NCBI GenBank assembly: GCA_002397315.1
Contig: DHAE01000025.1
Coordinates: forward strand, 365,590-386,412
DNA: 20,823 bases
DNA from: Comamonadaceae bacterium UBA4962
GTDB taxonomy: Bacteria; Pseudomonadota; Gammaproteobacteria; Burkholderiales; Burkholderiaceae_C
Reading direction: 5' to 3'
Shown: in pieces, positions 7,755-15,578 of the stretch
Layout: every line of letters begins with the position of its first letter
Position numbering within the stretch: position 1 is the first letter of the stretch
Notes under the pieces: model-generated
Database searches by the model: none
Seen by the model: the letters and a program-made list of their open reading frames with translations, nothing else
What the model was told of the DNA's origin: nothing
Position numbers and translations under genes: made by a program

Positions 7755-8774
7755 ATGCTGCCCACGGATGCACTGAACCGACGAAAGGCGCTTGCCCTGT
7801 GCGTGGCGGGCTCATCCTTGCCCTGGGCTGCGCTTGCGCAGGGGCCCCAGGCAGGGGGGGCGGGCGGGGTGGCGATGGAGTTCCCGGTCAAACCGGTTCG
7901 GTTGATCGTGCCGTTCGCACCCGCGGGATCGACCGACATCCTCGCCCGGCTGCTGTCGAAGCACCTGTTCCCGGGCAGCGGCCAGCCGGCCGTGGTCGAG
8001 AACGTCGCCGGTGCCGGCGGCAACCTCGGCGCGGCGGTGGTGGCACGCGCGCCGGCCGACGGCTATACGCTCGAGATCGGGGCCATGTCCACGCATGCGA
8101 TGAACGGCAGCCTCTACCGGCAGTTGCCGTTCGATCCGATGAACGACTTCGACACGGTGGCCATGCTGGCCTATGCGATCAACGTGATCGCGGTGTCCGC
8201 CAGCCTGCCGGTCCACACGTTTCCGGAACTGCTGGCCTACATCCGTGCGAACCCCGGCAAGATCAACTACGCCTCCGGCGGCATCGGCACCCACAACCAC
8301 CTCACCCTGGCGCTGCTCGCCAAGACCGCCGGCCTGGACATCGTGCACGTGCCCTACAAGGGCGGCGGCCCGGCCGTGGCGGCGCTGGTGCAGGGCGAAT
8401 GCCAGATGTTCGCGGGCGGCGCATCGCTGCTGCTGCCGCATGCGCAGGCCGGCAAGATCCGCCTGATCGCCGTCACCGAGAAGAACCGCACCGACCTGCT
8501 GCCGGGTGTGCCGAGCGTCTCCGAGACGATCAAGGGCTTCGAGGTGACCAACTGGTACGGCGTGTTCGCGCCGCGTGGCCTGGAGCCCGGCCGGCGCGCG
8601 CAGATCAACCAGGAAATCAACCGCATCACCGCACTGCCCGAGATCGCCGAGCGTTTCAAGGGCCTGGGCATGGTGCGTTCCCCGCTGTCGCCGCTGCAAT
8701 TGCGCGCGGTGCTACAGGCCGACCACGATTTGTGGTCGCGCACCATCCAATCCCTGCGCATCGCACCCGAATGA
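7755..8774 (+). CDS. Bug/TctC-family periplasmic solute-binding receptor
   Basis: A 339-residue tripartite tricarboxylate transporter receptor-type protein (Bug family). Residues 1-28 form a signal peptide with a twin Arg (RRKALAL), a hydrophobic core and a likely cleavage after ALA28. The mature part shows the family blocks: PVRLIVPFAPAGSTDILAR, VVENVAGAGGNLGA, VARAPADGYTL, INYASGGIGTHNHL and VPYKGGGPA. Bug proteins bind small organic acids or amides; the ligand here is unknown. No TctA/TctB membrane genes are nearby, as is common for the many orphan Bug genes of Burkholderiales. An alternative in-frame start at 7704 has a better ribosome site (AAGGA, 7-nt gap) but adds 17 residues before the signal peptide. 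It is the first gene of a unit with the cupin, aldolase and regulator. Confidence 0.9.
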   Translation: MLPTDALNRRKALALCVAGSSLPWAALAQGPQAGGAGGVAMEFPVKPVRLIVPFAPAGSTDILARLLSKHLFPGSGQPAVVENVAGAGGNLGAAVVARAPADGYTLEIGAMSTHAMNGSLYRQLPFDPMNDFDTVAMLAYAINVIAVSASLPVHTFPELLAYIRANPGKINYASGGIGTHNHLTLALLAKTAGLDIVHVPYKGGGPAVAALVQGECQMFAGGASLLLPHAQAGKIRLIAVTEKNRTDLLPGVPSVSETIKGFEVTNWYGVFAPRGLEPGRRAQINQEINRITALPEIAERFKGLGMVRSPLSPLQLRAVLQADHDLWSRTIQSLRIAPE

Positions 8775-9148
8775 CCCTCACACCCTCCACCCCCCTGCCT
8801 CCCGAGGCGGCGGCCGCCCTGCACAGCGTCGACTGGAGCGCGCTGGAATGGCAGCCCGTGCGCCGCGGCATCGAGCGCAAGGCGTTCGGCAGCGACCACG
8901 TGACGCTGGCGCTGCACCGCCTGATGCCCGGCCACGAGCCCCGTCCCCACGCGCACCCGAACGAGCAGGTGATGTACATCCTCGCGGGCGTGCTGGACGT
9001 GCACGTGGACGACCGCATCGTGCGGCTGGGGCCCGGAGGGTTGCTGCTCATTCCCCCCAACGTGCGGCACTACGGGGTGGTGGTGGGCGACGAGCCGGTA
9101 CTCAATCTCGACGTTTTCACGCCCGCGCGGCCGGAATACCTCGCATGA
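8771..9148 (+). CDS. Single-domain cupin protein
   Basis: A 125-residue protein that is one cupin barrel. Motif 1 is GHEPRPHAHPNEQVMYILAG (residues 54-73), with H60, H62 and E65/Q66 as probable metal ligands. Motif 2 is GPGGLLLIPPNVRH, with H100. Cupins of this size with HxHxxEQ are often small metal-dependent lyases, isomerases or dioxygenases, or sugar/ligand-binding proteins; the exact reaction cannot be told. It overlaps the Bug gene by ATGA and the aldolase gene by ATGA, so the three should be translated together. This suggests that the cupin acts on the same compound or on a product of it. Confidence 0.85.
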   Translation: MTLTPSTPLPPEAAAALHSVDWSALEWQPVRRGIERKAFGSDHVTLALHRLMPGHEPRPHAHPNEQVMYILAGVLDVHVDDRIVRLGPGGLLLIPPNVRHYGVVVGDEPVLNLDVFTPARPEYLA

Positions 9149-9954
9149 CCGCCGCCACCGACGTTTCCCACGCCGAACCGTCCCCGCCGGCCCGGCTGCG
9201 CCAGCGCATCCTGGCCTGCGACCGGCTGCTGGCGACCTTCGTCAAGACGACCTCGCACCAGACCGTCGAGGTGCTGGCGGCGACGGGGCTGGACACGCTC
9301 GTGCTCGATGCCGAGCATGCGCCCTTCGGCCCCGAGAGCCTCGACCGCAGCCTGCTGGCGGCCCATGCCTGCGCGCTGCCCGTGCTGGTGCGCGTGCCCT
9401 ATCCGCGTGCCGCCGCCATCCAGCAGGCGCTGGACCTGGGCGCGGCCGGCGTGATGGTGCCGCACGTGGACGATGCCCGCATCGCCGCCGAGGTGGTGCG
9501 CGCCGCCCGCTACGGCCAGGGCGGCGCCCGCGGCTTCAGCAATTCCTCGCGTGCCGGCGGCTACGGTGCCCGCGGCATGGCCGAACACCTGCGCGCCAGC
9601 GACGCGCACACCACCGTCATCGTGCAGATCGAAAGCGCCCAGGCCGTGGCCGAGGCGTCCGCCATCGCCGCCGTGCCGGGCGTGGACTGCCTCTTCGTCG
9701 GCCCCGCGGACCTCGCCGTGTCGCTCGGCGCCCAGGGGCTGGACGATCCGCGCGTGGCCGATGCGATCGCCGCCGTGAGCGCGGCCGGGCGTGCCCAGGG
9801 GCGCGCCGTCGGCTGCTTCGTGCCCGACGTGCGTACCGTGCCCGCGCTGGCAGCGCAGGGCGTTTCCTTTTTCGTGGTCGGGTCCGACCAGGCCCTGCTG
9901 CGCCGTGCGGCGCGGCAGGTGATGGCGGACGCGATCGAATCCGAGGCGGCCTGA
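9145..9954 (+). CDS. HpcH/HpaI-family class II aldolase (2-oxo acid aldolase)
   Basis: A 269-residue enzyme of the HpcH/HpaI aldolase/citrate lyase family. These metal-dependent aldolases split 4-hydroxy-2-oxo acids into pyruvate and an aldehyde. Family residues are in place: H58 in LDAEHAP, R83 in VLVRVPYP, the metal ligands E163 in VQIESAQAV and D189 in FVGPADLAVSLG, and GVMVPHVD plus GARGFSNSSRAGGY in between. The start at 9145 overlaps the cupin stop by ATGA. Substrate is unknown; E. coli HpaI acts on 4-hydroxy-2-oxoheptanedioate and related enzymes are broad in aldehyde use. With the Bug receptor and the IclR gene it forms a likely catabolic unit. Confidence 0.92.
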   Translation: MTAATDVSHAEPSPPARLRQRILACDRLLATFVKTTSHQTVEVLAATGLDTLVLDAEHAPFGPESLDRSLLAAHACALPVLVRVPYPRAAAIQQALDLGAAGVMVPHVDDARIAAEVVRAARYGQGGARGFSNSSRAGGYGARGMAEHLRASDAHTTVIVQIESAQAVAEASAIAAVPGVDCLFVGPADLAVSLGAQGLDDPRVADAIAAVSAAGRAQGRAVGCFVPDVRTVPALAAQGVSFFVVGSDQALLRRAARQVMADAIESEAA

Positions 9955-9995
9955 ACGCCGCCCGGCCCTCCCATCCCCCACAGAGAGAACGTCCC

Positions 9996-10847
9996 ATGAG
10001 TACCGAAGTCCGTTCCGTGCAACGTGCGCTGCTGATCCTGCGCGTGATGAACGAGCGCTCCACCTGGAGCCTGCAGGAGCTGCACCAGCGCACAGGCCTT
10101 GCCAAATCGACGCTGCACCGCCTGCTGGGCACGCTGGAGTACGAGAAGTACGTGCGCAGCGATCCGCACGCCTACGGCCAGTACCAGCTCACGCTGGCCG
10201 TGAGCAACCTCAGCAGCGGCGTGAACGAGAAGCTGCGCCTGGCCGAGCTGGCCGCTCCGCTGATGATCTCCGCCACGCGGCAGATCAAGTGGCCGCTCTC
10301 GCTGGCCGTGATCGACGGCCACCAGATGCGCGTGGTGTTCTGCACCATGCCCTACAGCCCTTACGCGATCCGTCCGTCGAGCCTGGGCCGCCGCTACGAC
10401 CTGATCCCCTCGGCGCTGGGCCGCGCCTACCTGGCCTACTGCACGCGCGCCGAGCGGCGCATCCTGGTGGAAGCGGCCAACACCCACGGCGAGCCCCACC
10501 AGAAGATCACCGACATGTGGGCGCTGCGCCGGACCGTGCGCGAGACGCGCCGGCAGGGCTACGCCATCCGCTACGCGAAGAACAACTCCGAGAGCACCGC
10601 CTTCGCCGTGCCGGTGTTCGGCGGCGGGGTGCTGCGCGGTGCGCTGGTGTATTCCACCTTCGCGAGCCAGATGGACGACCGCATGCTCAAGCGCTTCCTG
10701 TCGCTCGTGCAGTCCACCGCCTCGCGCATCGGCGAGGAAGCGGCCGCGTCCGCCCAGGTGTCCGGCATGCTGTCGGCACAACAGCCCGCGGCGCATCCCG
10801 CCAGTGCCGCCGTGCCGTCGTTCGCCCACCACCCCGTGGCCGCCTGA
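9996..10847 (+). CDS. IclR-family transcriptional regulator (MhpR-like)
   Basis: A 283-residue regulator with an N-terminal winged helix-turn-helix (about residues 6-68; recognition region LAKSTLHRLLGTLE) and a C-terminal IclR effector domain (about 80-250). The effector part resembles E. coli MhpR, the activator of 3-hydroxyphenylpropionate degradation, in the WPLSLAVIDG segment and in LIPSALGRAYLAYC. The last 30 residues are Ala/Pro-rich and probably disordered. AGAGAGAA stands about 7 nt before the start, 41 bases after the aldolase stop, so it is probably the fourth gene of the unit and may regulate it. The dyad at 7609-7632 is the candidate operator. The inducer is unknown. Confidence 0.92.
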   Translation: MSTEVRSVQRALLILRVMNERSTWSLQELHQRTGLAKSTLHRLLGTLEYEKYVRSDPHAYGQYQLTLAVSNLSSGVNEKLRLAELAAPLMISATRQIKWPLSLAVIDGHQMRVVFCTMPYSPYAIRPSSLGRRYDLIPSALGRAYLAYCTRAERRILVEAANTHGEPHQKITDMWALRRTVRETRRQGYAIRYAKNNSESTAFAVPVFGGGVLRGALVYSTFASQMDDRMLKRFLSLVQSTASRIGEEAAASAQVSGMLSAQQPAAHPASAAVPSFAHHPVAA

Positions 10848-10885
10848 CGGGCGGCATGCCGCAGGGCCCGCTCGCGTGAGCCGCT

Positions 10886-11620
10886 CTACGGCAGTTCGGC
10901 GCTGGCCATGCGGCCCAGGATCACCCGCGTGCGGCCCGACAGGTAGGCCGAGCCCGGGTTCTTCTCGAAGCGCCGGGGCGCGGGCAGCATCACCGCGAGG
11001 CGCGCGGCCTCCGCCGCACTCAGTTGCGCGGCACTTTTGCGGAAATAGCGCTGCGCCGCGGCCTCGGCGCCGAAGACGCCTTCGCCCCATTCGACGCTGT
11101 TGAGATAGATCTCCAAGATGCGCTGCTTGCTGAGCAACTGCTCCAGCGCCAGCGTGAGCACGAACTCCTGCCCCTTGCGCAGCAGCGTGCGCTCACCCGA
11201 CAGCAGCAGGTTCTTGGCGAGCTGCTGCGTGATGGTGGAGCCGCCGCGGATGCGGGCCGGCCGCGCCGCGCGCCCGGGCCGCGCCTCCTGCAGCCGCTCG
11301 GCCTGCGCTTCGGCACGCGCATTGCGTTCCCAGGCTTTTTCCACCGCCGTCCAGTCCACGCCGTCGTGGTTGACGAAGCCGTCGTCCTCGGAGGCGATCA
11401 CCGCGCGCTTGAGCGTGTCCGCGATGCGGTCGTAGGGTACCCATTCCTGGCGCCAGCGCAAGCCGTCGCCCGCCGCCACCTGGGCCCAGATCTCGGAACG
11501 CTGGAAGCTGGTGGACTGCGGATCGAGGGCTGCCATCGCGGCGATGCGCAGCACGAAGAACAGCTGCAGGGCCACGCCGGCCAGCAGCACGCAGCCGATC
11601 CAGCGCAGCAGTCCCTTCAT
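10886..11620 (-). CDS. mtgA: MtgA, monofunctional biosynthetic peptidoglycan transglycosylase
   Basis: A 244-residue GT51 glycosyltransferase that polymerises lipid II into glycan strands at the inner membrane. One N-terminal TM helix spans about residues 7-28. Motif 1 is ASEDDGFVNHDG with catalytic E78; motif 2 is GGSTITQQLAKNL (126-138); motif 3 is RKGQEFVLTLALEQLLSKQR; and ILEIYLNSVEWGEGVFG follows. There is no penicillin-binding transpeptidase domain. Between motifs 1 and 2 there is an Arg/Ala-rich linker (about 99-124), rather longer than in most relatives. The start at 11620 overlaps the aroE stop by ATGA. It is the last gene of the RNB-tonB-aroE-mtgA unit and is convergent with iclR. 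Confidence 0.96.
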   Translation of the reverse strand: MKGLLRWIGCVLLAGVALQLFFVLRIAAMAALDPQSTSFQRSEIWAQVAAGDGLRWRQEWVPYDRIADTLKRAVIASEDDGFVNHDGVDWTAVEKAWERNARAEAQAERLQEARPGRAARPARIRGGSTITQQLAKNLLLSGERTLLRKGQEFVLTLALEQLLSKQRILEIYLNSVEWGEGVFGAEAAAQRYFRKSAAQLSAAEAARLAVMLPAPRRFEKNPGSAYLSGRTRVILGRMASAELP

Positions 11621-12462
11621 AGCTGCGCGCGCAGTTCCTGCAGCACCTGCGCGGCCGGGGGGCGCACGCCGCGCCAGAGCGCGAACGCCTCGGCCGCCTG
11701 CTCCACCAGCATGCCGAGCCCGTCGCGCGGCGCCGCGCCCCGCGCGCGCGCCCAGTCCATGAAGCCCTGCGCCGCGGGGCCGTACATCATGTCGTAGGCC
11801 AGCGTGCCGTCGCGCAGCACCGTGTCGGGCACGGGGACTTCGCCGCCGGCCAGGCTGCTCGCCGTCGCGTTGACCACCACGTCGAAGGCGGTGCCCGGCT
11901 CTTCGATCGGCAGCGCCTGCAGTGCGACCTGCCGGGCCTCCGCCAGGTCGGCATGCGCCTGCACCAGGGCCTGCGCGCGGGCCGCGGTGCGGTTGACCAC
12001 CACGATGCGCCGCGGCCGTTGCTCCAGCAGCGGGGCGAGCACGCCCGCGGCCGCGCCGCCCGCGCCCACGAGCAGCACGTCGCGGCCCGCCAGCGCCACG
12101 CCCGCGTTGCGCACGATGTCGGCCACCAGGCCCAGGCCGTCGGTGTTGTCGGCCTGCACGCTGCCGTCGGGCCGGAAGCTCAGGGTGTTGGCCGCGCCGG
12201 CCCGGCGCACGCGCTCGCTGGCCACCGTGGCGAGCCGCGCGGCATCGTGCTTGAACGGCACCGTCACGTTGCAGCCCCGGCCGCCGGCCGCCGCGAAATC
12301 CGCGAGCGCCTGGGCGAAGCCGTCCAGCGGCACCAGCCGCCGCGTGTAGCCGATGCGCTGGCCGGTGAGTTCGGCAAAACGCGCATGGATCCACGGCGAG
12401 CGGCTGTGCTCCACGGGATGGCCCATCACGCAGTAGGCGTCCGGTGCGGGGGTCGTCGTCAT
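11617..12462 (-). CDS. aroE: AroE, shikimate dehydrogenase (NADP+)
   Basis: This enzyme reduces 3-dehydroshikimate to shikimate in aromatic amino acid synthesis. The protein has 281 residues. GHPVEHSRSP (14-23) binds shikimate; the catalytic pair is K71 (NVTVPFK) and D108 (NTDG). The Rossmann loop VGAGGAA is at about 132-138, and NRT (157-159) favours NADP. The C-terminal GLGMLVEQAAEAFALW is typical. No Shine-Dalgarno sequence precedes the start; the mRNA leader is instead a run of pyrimidines (see 12468-12489). It overlaps mtgA by four bases and lies 71 bases after the tonB-like gene. Confidence 0.97.
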   Translation of the reverse strand: MTTTPAPDAYCVMGHPVEHSRSPWIHARFAELTGQRIGYTRRLVPLDGFAQALADFAAAGGRGCNVTVPFKHDAARLATVASERVRRAGAANTLSFRPDGSVQADNTDGLGLVADIVRNAGVALAGRDVLLVGAGGAAAGVLAPLLEQRPRRIVVVNRTAARAQALVQAHADLAEARQVALQALPIEEPGTAFDVVVNATASSLAGGEVPVPDTVLRDGTLAYDMMYGPAAQGFMDWARARGAAPRDGLGMLVEQAAEAFALWRGVRPPAAQVLQELRAQL

Positions 12463-12467
12463 GCGGC

Positions 12468-12489
12468 AGGAAGAAAAAAGAAAGAGGGG
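12468..12489 (+). other. 22-base uninterrupted purine tract before aroE
   Basis: Between the tonB-like stop and the aroE start the plus strand reads only A and G from 12468 to 12489, and stays purine-rich to about 12530. In the aroE mRNA (minus strand) this is a C/U-only tract ending six bases before the start codon, in place of a ribosome binding site. Confidence 0.7.
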
Positions 12490-12533
12490 CGGCGGCGGAA
12501 GGGAAGGGAGTGCGAGAAAACGGGCGGGGGGCG

Positions 12534-13394
12534 TCAGCGCACGCTGGTCTCCAGCGTCTGCTCGCGGGTGAACTTGAACCGCGACACCACCGCGATCTGG
12601 TCCGCCTGCGCGCGCATCGCCGGGCTGAACGTGCCGAACGGGCCCGAGGCGCGCACGATGGCCTGGGCGCGCTGGTCGAGCAGGCGGTTGCCGGAGCCCT
12701 GCACGATTTCGGTCTCGAGCACCCGGCCGTCGTGGTTCACGGTGACGATCATGGTCAGCTCGCCGTAGAGCTTCTTGCCGCCTTGTTCGGGAAAGCTTTC
12801 CGTGCCCTTGTCCTCGATCTTGCGGCGCAGCCCGTCGTAGTAGACGGCGTACACCTCCTCGCGCGTGGCGGGGCTGATGTAGCGCTTCTTGGGGCGCGCG
12901 TTCTCTTCGTTGATGCGCTTTTCGATCTCGGCGAGCAGCTTCAGGAGCTGGCGGCGCTTTTCTTCCTGCTGCACGCGGTCGGTGCTCGGGCTCTGGTCGC
13001 GCGGGTCCGGCGGGGGCATGGTCGCCAACTGCTTGCGCAGCTGCGCGAGCATCTGGGCCTGCTGCTCCTGCATGGCGTCGAGCTTGCGCTGCGTTTCCTC
13101 GAATTCCTCGCCCACGTGGGCGACGGCCGAGTAGGGCAGGGGGCTGGTCGCACGGCCCTTTTCCGCGTCGCCGCCGCCGGCCAGCGACGACTGGGCGATG
13201 GCCTGGGCCTTCTCCGGCCGCTCATTCGACCTGGCGTTCACCAGGATCACCTCCAGCGGCGTGTCCTGGAAGACGCGGTTGAAACTCTCCGGATCGATGA
13301 AGCGCACGGACAGCAGCGCCGCATGCACCGCCACCGAGAAGGCGAGGGCGATCTGCAGGGCGCTGAAGCGCTGGAGGAAGGCGGGAAGTCTCAC
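12534..13394 (-). CDS. TonB-like energy transducer protein
   Basis: A 286-residue protein with one N-terminal TM helix (about 11-31). That helix carries S20 and H24, the SxxxH pattern that in E. coli TonB couples to ExbB/ExbD. A periplasmic linker follows with a predicted coiled coil rich in Glu, Gln and Lys (about 94-165). The C-terminal TonB-type domain (about 170-286) includes YYDGLRRKIE, GELTMIVTVNHDGRV and a VVSRFKFT end. The long coiled coil is more TolA-like than the Pro-rich spacer of classical TonB. The start is GTG at 13394, preceded by CATAAT eight bases upstream and no ribosome site. No exbB/exbD lies in the window. It is followed by aroE in the same direction. Confidence 0.85.
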   Translation of the reverse strand: MRLPAFLQRFSALQIALAFSVAVHAALLSVRFIDPESFNRVFQDTPLEVILVNARSNERPEKAQAIAQSSLAGGGDAEKGRATSPLPYSAVAHVGEEFEETQRKLDAMQEQQAQMLAQLRKQLATMPPPDPRDQSPSTDRVQQEEKRRQLLKLLAEIEKRINEENARPKKRYISPATREEVYAVYYDGLRRKIEDKGTESFPEQGGKKLYGELTMIVTVNHDGRVLETEIVQGSGNRLLDQRAQAIVRASGPFGTFSPAMRAQADQIAVVSRFKFTREQTLETSVR

Positions 13395-13402
13395 GGCGGC
13401 AG

Positions 13403-13408
13403 ATTATG
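13403..13408 (-). promoter_or_regulatory. -10-like hexamer placed for a leaderless tonB-like mRNA
   Basis: CATAAT on the minus strand (13408 to 13403) is followed by eight bases and then the GTG start at 13394. It lies in the 41-bp gap after the RNB gene. No good -35 is seen. Confidence 0.4.
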
Positions 13409-13435
13409 CGGTGGCGCGGGCGAACCCGGCAGTAT

Positions 13436-15517
13436 TCACGAAGAGGCCGGCGGCGTGCCGGCGCCTTCAGCCTCGTTCACGTCCACCGCGATGGCGATCG
13501 GGCCGGCCACGGCTTCTTCGTCGTCGCCCTCGGGCTCGGCCACGGCGGCGTCGTCGGACGGGTCGGCCGGATCGTCCAGGCGCTCGGTCACGGTGCCGCT
13601 CACGTCCAGGGTGATGTCGTCGATCTCGCCGAGCTTCACCCGCACGCGCGCGCCGCGCGGCAGGGCCTGCGCGCCCAGCACGGGCAGCACCAGCGGCAGG
13701 TCGTCCGCGCGCACCAGGTAGCTGCCGCCGCCGCCCTCCTTGATCACGCTGGCGTCGATTTCGGCGATGCCGTTCTGCCGCAGGTACTGCAGCGTCCAGA
13801 AGCGCTCCATGCCGGCCTGGTAGCCGTTGTAGGCGCCGTAGGCCGCGTCGAAGCTGCTGATGATGGAGAACAGGTCCGCGTCCTTGGGCTTGAACGGCGC
13901 GGCGAGCGCGGCCGTCTTGCCGTGGCGTACGCAGGCGATGATCTGCCACTGGTTCACCAGATCGACGTAGCGGCGCAGCGGCGAGGTCGCCCAGGCGTAG
14001 CTCTTCACGCCGATGCCCGCATGCGGCAGGGCCTTGGTGCCCATGCGCACCTTCATGCCGGGCGCGAGGCTCGCCTGGCTGCGGTAGATGCCGGGCACGC
14101 CGTGATCGGCCAGCAGGCCGCCCCAGGTGCTGTTGGCCACGATGGCGGCCTCGGCCACGATCAGGTCCAGCGGCGCGCCGCGGCGGCGCGTGGTGATCGA
14201 GACGGTCTCGGCGCCGGTCGGCTCGCCGCCCTCGGGCACGCCCGCGAGGCGGAAGTTGTAGTCGGGCCGGTTGAAGGTCTCGGGCTTGCCGCGCACCACC
14301 TCGCGCTGCGCCTTGAGCTTGCGCGCCAGGCGGTGCAGGAACGACAGCTCGGCGCGGCGCTCCTGCAGGGCGGCGGGCGTGCCCTCCACCTCCAGTGAAG
14401 GGTCCTGCAGCCATGCCTCGGTGACGATGTGGTCCAGCCGGTCGTGGCGCAGGTTCACGGCGACGGGCACGCGTTCCAGCTTCGTCTCGGTGCCGGTGAT
14501 CTCCAGCGTCGCCTCGTCGATGGTCGCGTAGAGCGAGACGGCGGGGTTCGCGCGGCCTTCGTCGAGCGTGTAGATCTGCACCACGTCGTCCGGCAGCATG
14601 GTGATCTTGTAGCCCGGCATGTAGACGGTGGACAGCCGCTGGCGGCCGAGCTGGTCGAGCGGCGAGCCCGGCACGATCGCCAGGCCCGGCGCCGCGATGT
14701 GGATGCCCAGCACCACCGTGCCGGTGCCCAGGCCCTGCACCGAGAGCGCATCGTCGATCTCGGTGGTCTGCGAGTCGTCGATCGAATAGGCCTGCACGGG
14801 CGCCAGCGGCAGGTCGGCCGGCGGCTGGGGCGCGGTGAGCGACGGAAAGCCCGTGCCCTTGGGGAAGTTGTCGAACAGGAAGCGCTTCCAGTGGAACTGG
14901 TAGGGCGAATCGATCGCGCCGGCCTGCTGCAGCAGATCGAGCGGCGCCTTGTGCGTGGCGCGGCTGGCCTCCACCACGGCCTTGTATTCGGGCGCGTTCT
15001 TGTCGGGCCGGAACAGGATCTTGTAGAGCTGGTCGCGGATCGGCTGCGGGCATTCGCCGCGGCCCAACTGCTCCGCCCAGGCGGCGATCTGCTCCTGGAT
15101 CAGGCGCTTTTTCTCGATGCCGGCCAGCGCCTGCTGCAGGATCTCGGCCGGCGCCTTCTTGAAGCGGCCCTTGCCGGCGCGGCGGAAGTAGTGCGGCGCT
15201 TCGTAGAGCGCGAACAGCGCGCCCGCCTGCTGCGCCAGCGTGGCGTTCTCGGAGAAGTAGTCGCGGGCCAGGTCGGCGAAGCCGAATTCCTCTTCGGGTG
15301 CGAACTCCCATGCCAGGGGCAGTTCGATCGTCGCGGCCAGGGCCTGGCCCTCGCGCAGCAGGTCGGCGGGGGCGGGCTTGTCGAACTTCAGCAGGATATG
15401 GGCGGCCTTCACCTTCACCCGCTTGCCGGAATCGAGCTCGATCTGGGCCGAGTTCTCGGCTTCGGACAGGATGCGCCCGGCGAGGAACTTGCCGGCTTCT
15501 TCAAACAGTGCGTGCAT
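13436..15517 (-). CDS. RNB-domain (RNase II family) exoribonuclease
   Basis: A 693-residue protein. An N-terminal region of about 230 residues has weak cold-shock-like features. Then comes the RNB catalytic domain, about 240-580, with YSIDDSQTTEIDDALSV as the metal-binding motif and WATSPLRRYVDLVNQW as the conserved late motif. A short OB-fold-like part and an acidic, Ala-rich tail (about 655-693) follow. Such enzymes degrade RNA 3' to 5'. Aligned with E. coli RNase II, the second of its four metal-site Asp (D207) appears as Glu here; whether this is normal for the subgroup I cannot check. It is neither classic rnb nor rnr by layout. GGGAGAAT stands 7-8 bases before the start, so it could be a ribosome site or a -10. 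Confidence 0.9.
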   Translation of the reverse strand: MHALFEEAGKFLAGRILSEAENSAQIELDSGKRVKVKAAHILLKFDKPAPADLLREGQALAATIELPLAWEFAPEEEFGFADLARDYFSENATLAQQAGALFALYEAPHYFRRAGKGRFKKAPAEILQQALAGIEKKRLIQEQIAAWAEQLGRGECPQPIRDQLYKILFRPDKNAPEYKAVVEASRATHKAPLDLLQQAGAIDSPYQFHWKRFLFDNFPKGTGFPSLTAPQPPADLPLAPVQAYSIDDSQTTEIDDALSVQGLGTGTVVLGIHIAAPGLAIVPGSPLDQLGRQRLSTVYMPGYKITMLPDDVVQIYTLDEGRANPAVSLYATIDEATLEITGTETKLERVPVAVNLRHDRLDHIVTEAWLQDPSLEVEGTPAALQERRAELSFLHRLARKLKAQREVVRGKPETFNRPDYNFRLAGVPEGGEPTGAETVSITTRRRGAPLDLIVAEAAIVANSTWGGLLADHGVPGIYRSQASLAPGMKVRMGTKALPHAGIGVKSYAWATSPLRRYVDLVNQWQIIACVRHGKTAALAAPFKPKDADLFSIISSFDAAYGAYNGYQAGMERFWTLQYLRQNGIAEIDASVIKEGGGGSYLVRADDLPLVLPVLGAQALPRGARVRVKLGEIDDITLDVSGTVTERLDDPADPSDDAAVAEPEGDDEEAVAGPIAIAVDVNEAEGAGTPPASS

Positions 15518-15524
15518 GGGGTGG

Positions 15525-15530
15525 ATTCTC
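15525..15530 (-). promoter_or_regulatory. Ambiguous -10 or ribosome binding site before the RNB gene
   Basis: GAGAAT on the minus strand (15530 to 15525) is followed by seven bases and ATG at 15517. Preceded by GG, it also reads as GGGAG, a plausible Shine-Dalgarno sequence with long spacing. The two readings cannot be separated from sequence. Confidence 0.3.
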
Positions 15531-15578
15531 CCATGGGCCGGCCCGCCGCCCGTCCGGCCCGGCCGTGGCCGCGCGCCC

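Noticed and set aside
5732..9148. An 1138-codon open frame on the plus strand
   Set aside because: Most of it lies opposite ruvC, the cdsA-like and the plsC-like genes and has the His/Gln/Arg/Glu-rich composition of a GC-rich shadow frame. Only the last 125 codons, from 8771, are a real gene (the cupin).
10851..10862. Palindrome GCGGCATGCCGC between iclR and mtgA
   Set aside because: It has no loop to form an RNA hairpin, is short, and such GC palindromes are expected often at this composition. It gives no support for a terminator on its own.
13467..15311. A 614-codon minus-strand frame inside the RNB gene
   Set aside because: It is a +1 shadow, rich in Arg, Ala, Gly and Pro. The 13436-15517 frame carries the RNB motifs.
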